64,000 bases of DNA from Eretmocerus hayati. Its lineage: Eukaryota; Arthropoda; Insecta; Hymenoptera; Aphelinidae. The notes under the pieces were generated by a model. That model saw only the letters and a list, made by a program, of their open reading frames with translations. It had not been told where the DNA came from and searched no databases. Positions 12,699-23,055 of the stretch are shown here, piece by piece (within the stretch, counting starts at the first letter, position 1; each line of letters begins with the position of its first letter). The stretch spans positions 86,088,907 through 86,152,906 of the forward strand of contig CM056744.1 of NCBI GenBank assembly GCA_029851415.1, written 5' to 3'. The position numbers and the translations under genes were made by a program.

Positions 12699-12930
12699 TC
12701 CATCAGCACAACAAGTGATTCGAACTATGAAATGAAGAATTATGCTGCACTCGCTTTACTGTACTACTCGCAAAACCAGGGTGAGAATCTTTGAATTTCG
12801 GTTCTCCATCATTATTCTTAGCACACATTTCTGTTTGTTTACAAGAATCTTGTTTCAGATCAGTCTGCTTGATTCTCGCAGAGAAAAATGTCGCACTAAA
12901 TTTGTGCGTCAAAGTAATTTGTTTCGATGA

Positions 12931-13838
12931 GAAAATTTACGAGGAGAATCGGACTACCGGCTATTGAATTTAAAACGAGTCATCAGAACTGCCGGTGAGT
13001 CAGATGAGTACCTCAGATTTATCAGTAAAAATTACCAGCTCTGGAAAAAAATACTCCCAGATATAACCTCCAATCAGTGTGACAGATGCGTAGCGTATGA
13101 GATGGATTTTGCGGCCAGTATGGCCAAGTTTATAATATCAAGTGCAAGTGTAATGTACTCCCAGCCAGGCTCAAATTTTTATGCTTTCTTTACCATGCTA
13201 TTACGCGTGTCTCACCGCGATACCGTTCCATTTTGAAGAAATCTGATGCTTTGTATTGCATCGTATTTTATAGGTCGAGAGATGAGCAGCTCGGTGTGAT
13301 TCAAACTAATCGAGGAGGAAACCGACGAGAGAAAAGCTGATGGTGCCCATGTGCGCCGCACCGGAGCCAATCCTCTGTCAGCCAAGCTGCCAATCGAATC
13401 TAGCCCGGCAGGTTCAAGATCACAACACAAGACCATGTCAACACAAGCTGGTGAAATGTGTTGTGCCTTTTACTTATCATCAAATGCGATTGTGCTGCGC
13501 TTGATTGCTGCTAGGTCACTCTCGTGTTGTATTCAACCATGCCTACTAAAATCTATAATGTGATATTTTTAGGAAAAATTGGGGCATGTCCGCCGATAAC
13601 TAATTGAATCATATTTTGGATTGCATTCTCTCAAATCGGAATTTACCAACTATTGGCTTGATGTAGATTATGAGTGAGACTGAAATAAATCCATGTCAAT
13701 TTGAATTCTCCTCACGATTCATAATTTCATTTTCAATTTTTGAAAAGTGGTGGCAAGTAATTTATGCAACGTGGCTTGCCATTATCATGATTTTTTGTTG
13801 TTTAACGGCGTTTTGTTTATTCAATACGGCTTGTTTAA
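12931..13838. other. Intergenic DNA
   Basis: No recognised gene or repeat. The short open frames on both strands show no domain, and nothing here supplies the upstream pol part expected for the neighbouring retroelement. Confidence 0.4.
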
Positions 13839-13841
13839 AAT

Positions 13842-14004
13842 TAAAAAAAAAAAAAAGAAAAATTTAGCCATATATGGGCGCAATATTTGATAGTGCTCTT
13901 TGCCGCAATATGGGCGCTATATTGGAAATTGCTTTTCCAATATATTGCCAATATATTGACCAAAGCAATTTCCAATATTGCCCCAATATATGGCCAATAG
14001 AATC
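13842..14004. repeat. Hairpin-forming repeat rich in CCAATATATTG words
   Basis: After an A-rich run (13842-13862), the segment contains inverted copies of GGGCGCTATATTGGAAATTGCTTT and its near complement (AAAGCAATTTCCAATATTGCCCC), around a core with two CCAATATATTG-type words. The outer words GCCATATATGGGC and CCCCAATATATGGCC also pair. It looks like a small hairpin MITE, but ends and target duplication are unclear. Confidence 0.45.
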
Positions 14005-14271
14005 TGTTTTTAACCGGGTAAAGTGAAGGCTTTTTGACATTTCTCATCAAAATCGAACTCGGTGTTCTACCGGTTCGAACTTGGTAGGGATTTCGAAATC
14101 TTCCAAAAATACTCGATAAATTCTCGATGATATCGTGCCAAAATGCTGTTTGATCTCTTTTGGATTTTCGGACTGGAGAGAATTGTTGATGGCTTCAATT
14201 TTCTTGAGAGTCGATGTGACTCTCTTTTCAATTGTCAAATGTCCAAGCTATTTCAGTTCACGTTCCAAGTA

Positions 14272-15152
14272 CAGTAGAACCTTTCTCTTAGCCACCCTCT
14301 TGCGGGACCGGGGAAAATTAACCATTATAGGAAGATGCCACTTTTGAGAGGTTCCGAGAACTGCGACACGAGCAAGCTCGTTTCCAGTAGTCAATACATT
14401 TAATATCAGTCTAGGATATCTAGCAATCGATAATTAGTGAGATGAGTACATGAAATCGAGACAAATTGCAGAATCTTGAGAAAGGGAGAAATATAGAATA
14501 TGTTCTCGTATCGATAGACACATATAATCATCAATGGAAATAAATATATAATCATGAACGGAATATGAATTCGTCAAAGATGTATTAGAAATTTCGAATT
14601 CTAATTGTAATGAAAGATTCCAGAATTAAGGTCTGTGATCAAGGCTTCTTCATCAAGTCATTTCCCAGCTTCATTCGTGAATCACAAACCGTTCTTGACC
14701 CATCGAGATCATTGATTGCTACTCATATGAAACTTTTTCATTCCGTTCGGATGGCTCAGGAAATCTTTCGTGCTTGGTTTTGGTTCTTGATCCTCCTTTA
14801 GTACACCCTCTTCCTCATCTTTAATACTCTCTGATTAGGCCAAAGTAAAATTGTTTCACATTTCACAATATTTATTGGAATCTCTGTATCTATATCAGAA
14901 AATTGATATGTACAGCAAAAAAACAATGAAGATATCAGGAATACCATTGACTATAGTGGTCGCTTTCCGGAGGTTCAATTTACACATGAAAGGTACTTTC
15001 GAGACTGAGTAATCTGGTCGTTAGTAGAGGTGGCTGCTATACAGAGAGGCCGCTTTTGGGAGGTTTCACGTCCACAAAACTCAATAAAATTCTGCCGGGA
15101 CCTTGAATTTTTCGGACACTGAGGAAGGTGGCAGCTGAGAAAGATTTTACTG
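14272..15152. mobile_element. Pogo/Tigger-like non-autonomous element (TA duplication)
   Basis: The element begins CAGTAGAACCTTTCTCTTAG and ends with the near complement of that text (GAGAAAGATTTTACTG). It is flanked by TA on both sides (14270-14271, 15153-15154). CAGTA-type ends and TA duplication are typical of the pogo/Tigger branch of Tc1/mariner elements. Inside, short words of the type CGCTTTCCGGAGGTT (14960-14974) and CGCTTTTGGGAGGTT (15051-15065) recur, a pattern seen in subterminal regions. There is no DDE transposase, so it is a deletion derivative. Confidence 0.55.
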
Positions 15153-15154
15153 TA

Positions 15155-18078
15155 TTCACATTTGTCTGATTGAAGTTTAAGTACAACTTCACAATATTCA
15201 ATAAAGTCCAAATCATTCTATTTTTATGAATAAAAATACGGTTAAACGTACCTAAGTCTTTTCATGAGAGATTTACCCAATAATCTCCTTCCCACATATT
15301 ATTTTCAATATTTCCAGGACTTCCCTTGGAAATCAAACTTTTTATCGAAATACTCACTTGAATATGGATCATATCAATCACAAAGCAGTGTTATATCAAT
15401 AGATTACGATAAGTAATGAATATTATAGAGATTTTCTGCATGCGTATTTTGGAGTGCAATTTTTCATAAAATTTACCTTCAATCGATCAAACGCATGGGT
15501 AAACCAATTTCGTTAGGCTTAATTATCCTTTTTTCATGTAGTATGGTTCATTAACTGTAATTTGAGTACACACACTTATGGCTATAACGAAAATTGCCTG
15601 TATTTCAGCGTATTGATCGATTGAGTCGTGAATATACAAGATTTTCACTTACTTTGCTTATACGCTTATCATACATATATGAAAACGCACGCATGTAGCT
15701 TAGTGTACATGATTTTAACGGATAATATGTGGCAATAGCATGCCCTCATGGCATTTATGATTAAAGTGCAGGTTTCCCAAACAGCAGTATCCCCGATTGA
15801 TCGATCGAAAGTACGAGGTATTCGATCGATCCGAGCAATAACGAGTAAGTATTAGTTGCAGAGTAAGCAGTGCAGCAGAGTCGATTTTTAGTCACAAATA
15901 TATATTTATGCGACTCGTTTGCTCGGTAAAATAGTGATTATATACTTATAGATATATTCCCAACCTCGCAGTTTTTATGACGTTTTTTAGAAAGTGTAGA
16001 TATTGCAAATTCATTCTCGACCGTCCATTTGCTTTCCGACATCAAATTAAGTCTTAACATTAACTACAAAGATATGGTAACGATTTAATCCTGAAGCATC
16101 CATCGTCAAATCTCTATGGTTGACTCGGAGCAAGACAAATTTAGCTTGGAATGGATTGTGAACTTCTATAATCGGTGATGAATCTCAAGTTTTTTAAAAT
16201 GGGTTAAGGTGTCGCAGGTTGTTCACCTTGGAACGATCAAAGTCTGTCACAAATTCAGTTCTCACGCGCTTAATCGCAAGTTATCACGGTAACCTCGTTT
16301 GTGATATTTCTGTGGATGAAAGACTGCAAGTGAATAATAATCTACCATGGTGCATTTCAAAATGAAACCATACTCATCACTGTCTATCCTATAACCCTAA
16401 GTAGAGCTTGGGATGAGTTTAACCAGTTTCACGAGACGTACTTTCAAAGGATACACGCAGAATATAGGGAATTTTAGACGATATTAGTGACGTCGACGAT
16501 AGGATCAGGAAGTGGCTCGAATATTTAATTCTGTTGACTGTGGAACTTTCATTCAAGTTCTGTCAGGCATACAAAATATCGATTTCGCTGAGCGCTCCAT
16601 TTATCCTACCAGCCGAAAATGCACGAATAATCCGTTGACAGGAGAATGCAATTTCCGATATTCTGGCAAAAGCTCGTTTCACCGTTGGACGAAAGAAAAA
16701 GGGAGCTAGCTGTTCTCCTGGTTTGGATGGAAGAAGAATCAAGCGAAAAAGAGAGCCTCGGCAAAACGGAACGAGATAGGTGCATAAAAAATAGAAGAGT
16801 TAAAGGCACGTTCAAGAGGTAGAGCTGCCATGTGAATTATTTCCAGTGCTCTTTTCCAAGCTCTCAAGATTCATCCGATGCTGGATGGATAGTTTTTTTC
16901 TGGACTTGGAATCGTAACTAGAATCTGTAACTAGGACTGCACTGGTAAGAAAAGAAAGTGAAACATTTCAAGGTTTGCAATTCATATTTTTTCCACGGAC
17001 ATGCAGGTTTCCGTGTCTATGAATGCACATTTGGGGCGTAATAGCTTTTAGACCAAACAACGATAGTTACTGAATTTCAGAATCTAAGAACCTCTATAGT
17101 TCTGTTATCTCGTCAATCCATTCTCATAGAATATAAGAGTATGCCTCAGAAAGTTTCTGAATACCTAAAATTCCAGGAAAGTTCATGAATAGAAATCTGG
17201 GTAGATACTTTATCGGTTCCGAAGCTAATTTATGCGTTTTTGGATCTAGAACTACCTTCAGAACGTGGGTTGCCAATTTTGAAAGCGAAATAAGGCCAAT
17301 TTCCAGGCTTCGAATTAAATATGGAATGAGTTTGTTGTACGCTACGTCAGACGAACGAATGTTGGCTTGACTGATGAAAATGTCACGTTGGCTTGGGTAT
17401 GCATTTTACGGTGAGCGAGGTGAACAAATAATGGGAAAAATTCATCCGGTACATTGGACGCATCGTGTTGATATGCAAATATATCATGTTGAATGACAAT
17501 GAAAGAAAGTTGCCATTTATACACTTTAAACGTTTGCGAACCACGAGGAAAAATTCTACGGTTTTATTTTTCAGGAAATAATGATAAACAGAAATATTAT
17601 GGATCTCTGACTGCTTGGAAGCATTTGGTAACTCAATTAGATCTATCATTTACAATATTATGGAACGAAAGTTCAAGATGAGCATTCTGAGAGGTTACCT
17701 ACAGATTTCGTGATGGATTATGTCAGCTGTCTGCTTGAGGGTGATTCCAAACATGAAATTATTGAAAATTTTCAGCTTGAAGGCATTCATTTTTATCCTG
17801 CAAGATTATTGGTATTGAGGGTTACTGTGACCAATTCACAGCAAAATCTTCATCTTAATTCTTGAGACACTCTGATATCGTTGGATAATTTGAACCATGA
17901 TGTCTCCTGAAGTAGTAATAGAAGCATTACACCGGAATGATTTCGCTCGAGGGATAAATTCGATTTCGACTCAGTTTCATCTGGATTTGATTCAAAATTT
18001 CATGGAATGCCCTTTTCTCTTATCGAGTTATGCAGAGATACATAGTCAAGCGAACATTGATATATTTTGTCTTCAAGA
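15155..18078. other. Intergenic DNA
   Basis: No gene, splice-bounded exon or paired repeat recognised over about 2.9 kb. A GATCGATCGA-rich spot lies at 15796-15830. Short open frames on both strands lack domains. Confidence 0.4.
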
Positions 18079-18082
18079 TTAA

Positions 18083-18743
18083 CCCGGGAATAGGCGCGTG
18101 AAACGGACTAACGTTAGTAGGCGCGCTGTCTGTCATTTAGACCGACTTTTATAATCCGTGATTGTATACATTTGGATGATAATGTGAACTTGAAAATACT
18201 TCCAATATCAAGTTTATAGTCATCTATGATAGGCAGTACACTTTTTCGACCACCTTCATGCATTAGAGACTTCTTTTGCGAAGGAAATTACTCTGCGTTA
18301 ACATGACCGTTGGTTCCACTACCTCAGATACACGCGACAGAGCCACGCATATTGAAACTCCATTTTGAACAAACTAAACCAGTTTTATTGCCTTTCTTCT
18401 ACTGTTGGAAGGACAATAATAACAACAATTAGGATATGAAACGTTTTCCCCTGGTTTGCGTTCGGTTATGAAAAATTCATTCATATCTTATCTCGTGAAT
18501 GTAGGCCTGAGAAAACCACCAACGTTAGTAGGCGCGTGACTGTCATTTCGACCGACTCTACTTTGATAAAATTCTCAGAAACTGCGGTGCGGTCGGATTG
18601 CCTCAGGAACGCTCAAACAGCTAGGTAGTAACGTGAACATAGTTGATTTAAATCGCTGGAACGATTGGAGAAAATTTCTATATCTAACTTGTCCAAATAA
18701 GAAAAAGTCGGTCTTTTTGACATATGGCGCGCCCACTCCCGGG
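18083..18743. mobile_element. piggyBac-like non-autonomous element (TTAA flanks)
   Basis: Flanked by TTAA at 18079-18082 and 18744-18747. The ends are inverted: left CCCGGGAATAGGCGCG, right (reverse complement) CCCGGGAGTGGGCGCG. TTAA targets and ends starting CCC fit piggyBac-type elements. Inside, the word GACCGACT occurs at 18140-18147 and 18550-18557 and inverted at 18706-18713, and ACGTTAGTAGGCGCG occurs near both 18111 and 18522. These could be transposase-binding repeats. No transposase is encoded. Confidence 0.62.
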
Positions 18744-18747
18744 TTAA

Positions 18748-20442
18748 TTCCAATACTTTGTGAATTTCATCAGACAGCATTTGATCACAGGGATGGTAGT
18801 TTCATGCCCGGAATATATGAAACACGTGACTACTTCTATCAATATATCGGACGTCATGCATCAGTTCTGAAAAGCATCAATATATCGATTTCTCAATTAA
18901 AAAAAAAAGAGACGATTGGATATATGAGGGATGATAACTCCTTGCTTGAGTTGGGATATGAGTACTTATCCGGTGACATTAGGTCCATACTCATGTTCTT
19001 ACTACTTAATTGGACCGATCTCTCAGTGGGAATGTAATTTGGGGTTACGTCTTGATTACGCGAGCCGGTGCGCAGCTTATCCAATGAATTTTGTTTCTAA
19101 TTGGACGAGTCCACGAAACTACATCTAACTTGGGACGACTTGAATCAACTATCGTTCAAAATGTTCTCTTTCTCGGTTCAGGAGTGATGGGAGACTTCTC
19201 AATTCTATACTATCAGCCGATATATCCCAAGTTTTTTTTTCAGAGTACCAGTTTTTTCAAGGCAAAGTCACGAGATGATATCGCATCAAAATTGATTTGG
19301 GATACCGACCTTTTTGTTGTCCGAGTTTTAATACTTTTCTAAGCACTTACGCTCGATCAATACCCAAATCCGCAATATTCACGAGAAAATGAGAGTGAAC
19401 AATTGTTCACCGAAAGAAAAATGAACGACGAGTAAATTTGCAGAGAAGTAAAAGAGCAAAATGAGCTTGACGAGTGAAAGTGAGGAATTATGAAGAGGGA
19501 AAAGAGAATGATGAGAAATAATCAACTCTTGACCGCCCGTTTGTTCATACTTGTAGAGATTTTCACTCCTTTCTCTCACATTTTGCTTGCTCAAAGTCAT
19601 TAATTAGGGTCCGGTGTATGAAAAATGGAGTGGAAGCTCATCAGTCTCTAGTGCAAGTGTAGAAACGAGAGATTTCGAGCTCAAAAAGAGGTCCTATATG
19701 AGCAGTGGCTTAGACATGAAATCTAAGATTGAGGGATTAAACATCAATTATGAGAGTAGGCAACGAAGTACGGTGGAAAATTTCGTCAAAAAAGATGACA
19801 CACTCATAGATGCAAAATGCTCAAACTGTAGAACTAGAATGGTCTTTCTTCAGTTAGTTCAGAAAGGGTTTATAGTTCGATTATTGAATAGTTTGTATTT
19901 TATATTATATGGATTTCGACACCCACATCGAATATTCTAATGAAACCATATAGACCTTCAAAGAATTGAGAAATGAAAAGAATGTATCCATAGGAAACCA
20001 TTACTGAATTGATTGGAATATCAATCAAACTGAAGATAAAGTAAGCAGATTGTAAAGTTAGTTACGTGGAGGTTGAGTTTCTATCGCGATTGCTGCTGCT
20101 CCTGTTTCACTTGATAAACTTTAATTGCAGATCTAAGTTCTGTTTCAGTTTACTCGGCTCTTCCTATCCTATACTTGCTCTTCGCTCTCTTGGTGTTTCG
20201 GGTCTCTTCCTGCTCTTAGACATTTCGAGTGAAAATGCATGATTAATTGAGCTACATATATTATTCTGTGACTCACGAAGTACATTGAGAGTTTTTACCT
20301 TCGGTGTATATCCTCGCAACTTTCTCAAAATCCTGAATATTAATCGGACTGTAAACCTTTCACTTGTAGTAGATGTGTTGGAAACAGTCTTCAAAACTGT
20401 ATAAGTAAGAATAATTTTGGTACATGACATCTGCTAGACTAA
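18748..20442. other. Intergenic DNA with an unrecognised 134-codon frame at its left edge
   Basis: An open frame on the plus strand (18633-19037) begins inside the neighbouring TTAA element and crosses its right end. It has no recognisable domain, signal peptide or repeat, and crossing a transposon edge argues against a gene. A 108-codon frame at 19614-19940 is Ser/Lys-rich but also unrecognised. Nothing else is supported. Confidence 0.4.
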
Positions 20443-20770
20443 CCAGGAGAGGTCATCACATCCGGATCATGGATTTGGCTGAAACTTTGGAAATAGTCTC
20501 CTTTTAGTGCCAAAAGATGAGACCCAAACTTGTAGACCCTAACGCTCAAACGTTTCCGAGCTACAGCCAAGGACATTAGCATTGCAGGTATACCTATACG
20601 TATAATTTTTAACATGGGCCCATATGGGCAATGTTAATGTTCTTGGCTGTAGCTCGGAAACTCTTGAGCGTTAGGGTCTATAATTTTGGTTTCCATCTTT
20701 TGGCACTAAAAGAAGACTATTTCCAAAGTTTCAGCCAAATCCGTGATCCGGATGTGATGACCTCTCCTGG
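20443..20770. mobile_element. 328-bp MITE, copy B, with TAA target duplication
   Basis: The ends are CCAGGAGAGGTCATCACATC and its near-perfect complement at the right end (GATGTGATGACCTCTCCTGG). TAA flanks both sides (20440-20442 and 20771-20773). Length and internal order equal copy A (4111-4438), including the paired CCCTAACGCTCAAACG and its inverted counterpart. The 3-bp TAA duplication fits PIF/Harbinger insertion preference. No protein is encoded. Confidence 0.8.
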
Positions 20771-20773
20771 TAA

Positions 20774-22204
20774 GAGTGGAAGGACTATTGGTAAGACGCT
20801 CAACTCATCAATACTTTTGCAAAAATTTTCCACGTACTTGACGAGTTTCCTCAATTTCACAAAATTAGCGAGTTATATAGCTTGATATCATTGGAAACAT
20901 CCTCAAAGCGAAAGTTTTTCCCTGGTTTTTGCGTATGGTTGACAAGTTTGTTCCAGTTTTTCTTCAACCGGTTGCAGTCACGAAGGACACGCGGGGGCCT
21001 CCCACCCTACCCCAGAAACTGATTGATTTCTGATCGATTCGAAAGCCTTTGAAGATATTCCTTGTTGGGGTTTCCATTCCATCGTCTTCTGGGGAGTACC
21101 TAATATGTTTCATAATCTGCCAGCACGATTTGTTTTTTTTTTCTCGACAATAAAATTGCAAAAAAGTGCAAATATGCGCAAGAATCTCAAAAAATCTATC
21201 AAACTGTCAATTTTCGATTTTTGTCCAAAACTTCCAACACACGTGTACTAGTAAGATAGTCCTCTTTTGGAGATAAAAATTTATACTTTGACCTGTAGAA
21301 AACATATTCATTTCGAAGTTCAAAGTCCAGGGCTTCTTCTGTATATTGGAGTACTATGAAATGCGTCGGTAGGTATTGTCATGAATCAAAATCATTGACT
21401 TGGGATACAAAAGGCTCATTCAGCGCAGGAAATGTGGAGTTTGATGATTCTGAACGAACACAACATTCGGCTACGTTATCGTTACCCGGGGTGTCTCACA
21501 CCCCAGTCTAATCTTGGTGCACAATGGTTGATGTCTATCGACCAACTAAAGCACTGTCAAGCTATGAAAACGCTGCAGATCTATTTTGGTATGTGCATCT
21601 CGTGAAACGGCTGATGACGCCACAGATCCAAAGAATCCGAACTATTACTCAAAGTTTCGACTCAAAAATGGTTTGGGGTGCCCCACACCCTAAGTGACCG
21701 CAATGGGTTGAATCACAGAGATGTACTGGTGAAATAATCTAAGAAATCTTCAGATCACAGTTAGTTGGCTGTACATCTGATGGAGTTGGTAATTCCGCAG
21801 GAGTATAGCTCCTAAACTAACTAAACTCTAGGGGAGAGAACTAACCTCTAGGTTATTCAGATGGCAGAAAAAAACAATATGGCCGGATCTGAAATCTCAC
21901 CATGAGAATAACACGGAGGGAAGATAAGAGGTTTCATCGCGTATTGGCTGCCAATATTGGCTTCTAGTACAAAATATACGTTACATATGCATGCTCGGAA
22001 ACAAGCTGAACTGCCACCGGGATAACATCCAATGATGGTTCGAAATCTGCTGTCTCGGTAACCGTACCATAACCCATTGACTGCGAAAGAGACGAAAGAT
22101 CTCGAAATACCACACTGTAAAAAATTGGTTGAATTTTCAAGCTAGTGATATCATTTAATATTGAATTCAAATTTACGTTAGTGGGAAATTCAGGTTAAGC
22201 ATAG
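20774..22204. other. Intergenic DNA with a short direct repeat
   Basis: Mostly featureless. The words GGGGTGTCTCACACCC (21488-21503) and GGGGTGCCCCACACCC (21676-21691) are about 190 bp apart in direct order and are each followed by a similar CAATGG word. This may be a fragment of a dispersed repeat. No gene is seen. Confidence 0.35.
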
Positions 22205-22910
22205 TTTTGTGGTGATCGTATCTGGAGGGGTGACCTCTGATCGGGATACTCGCGCGAAAAGCTTGTCGATTTTATCATTGTGATTATAATACGGGACCTA
22301 CGAGATTAATAGATGGTGATGATCGGTTGACATTTTTGAGTCAGGAAAACAAGTTTCGTCAAGTTTTCTTGTAAACAAACAGGGAAGAACATCATTCAAA
22401 ACCACCTATCGATCCCATGGGTGATCTATCCATGAGCTCATCCACAGTGATTACACATTTCGAACTAGTGGTTGAATTGGATACGCGTCACTGAATTTTT
22501 CCCCGAAAACGCTTGCGGGGCCACCGCTGATATTTTTTCCTTATTTGTTTACGAGGAAACATAACGAAATTTGTTTTTCTGAGCCAACGATGTCATCCGA
22601 TCATCACCATCTATCAACGTCGCACAGTGGGGCCCGCGCATCTTTCTAGGACTCAGTGCCACACAAATTCTCAACTTATTGCCATGTCTGGGAACGAGGA
22701 ATGTTGCTCTCAGTTAACATAATACCGTCCGATCCCGGACACGGCGATGGGTTGAGGATTTGCGTGGCGCTGAGCCCTAAAAAGATGCCCTGGCCCCACT
22801 GTGCGTCGTGGGTCTTGTACTATAACTATAACAATAGAGTCAGCGAATCTTTTGCGCGAGCTAAGTACGGCAACCCCAGCCGATTGGTCACCAATCCGGA
22901 TACTAAATCG
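22205..22910. mobile_element. Foldback element, interrupted in its right arm
   Basis: The left arm (about 22230-22380) pairs with a right arm that is split in two: 22542-22617 and 22804-22875. Paired words include TAGATGGTGATGATCGG with CCGATCATCACCATCTATC, and ACTCGCGCGAAAAG with CTTTTGCGCGAGC. The gap in the right arm is exactly the Transib-type MITE at 22623-22803. A third, partial, direct copy of the arm lies at 22930-23055. Outer limits and superfamily are uncertain; no protein is encoded. Confidence 0.6.
22623..22803. mobile_element. Transib-type MITE with CACAGTG ends and CGTCG duplication
   Basis: A 181-bp element. It starts CACAGTGGGGCC and ends GGCCCCACTGTG, with inverted arms continuing for roughly 75 bp. 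It is flanked by CGTCG on both sides (22618-22622 and 22804-22808). A 5-bp GC-rich CGNCG duplication with CAC...GTG ends is the signature of Transib elements, the family related to RAG1; CACAGTG is also the heptamer of vertebrate V(D)J recombination signals. No nonamer-like partner was seen and no transposase is encoded, so it would have needed a Transib transposase elsewhere in the genome. Confidence 0.78.
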
Positions 22911-22929
22911 CGGAAACGTTGCTTAACCT

Positions 22930-23055
22930 GAATTTTTTCCGGAAAAGCTCGGTTGACTGCCACTGATGATCTTTCTCATTTGTTTGTGGAAATACGCGAA
23001 GAAATTTGTTTTTCTGACCCAACAATGTCGTGCGAAGACCACCACCAATAAACAG
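22930..23055. repeat. Partial third copy of the foldback arm
   Basis: The text TTTCTCATTTGTTTGTGG, then GAAATTTGTTTTTCTGACCC, then CAACAATGTCG parallels 22530-22600 (TTTGTTTACGAGG, GAAATTTGTTTTTCTGAGCC, CAACGATGTC) in direct order. It may be the end of a larger compound element or a tandem duplication. Confidence 0.5.

Larger units (their letters stand above)
9981..12930 (-). mobile_element. Decayed LTR-type retroelement, pol to env-like order
   Basis: Minus-strand relic of an integrase-bearing retroelement, Ty3/Gypsy-like by character. Two integrase pieces lie at 12504-12698 and 12074-12424. Downstream on the same strand is a weak secreted or membrane-like segment (about 11452-11810), where insect errantiviruses carry env. 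Stops and frame changes break all parts. No reverse transcriptase motif was found upstream and no pair of LTRs, so both outer limits are approximate. It is an old, inactive copy. Confidence 0.42.

Noticed and set aside
14060..14090. GGTTCGAAC word resembling a tRNA B box
   Set aside because: No matching A box or cloverleaf at the right distance; similar GTTCGAA words at 632 and 44498 also fail.
18633..19037. 134-codon plus-strand open frame
   Set aside because: It starts inside a TTAA element and runs across its right end into flanking DNA, and has no recognisable domain.
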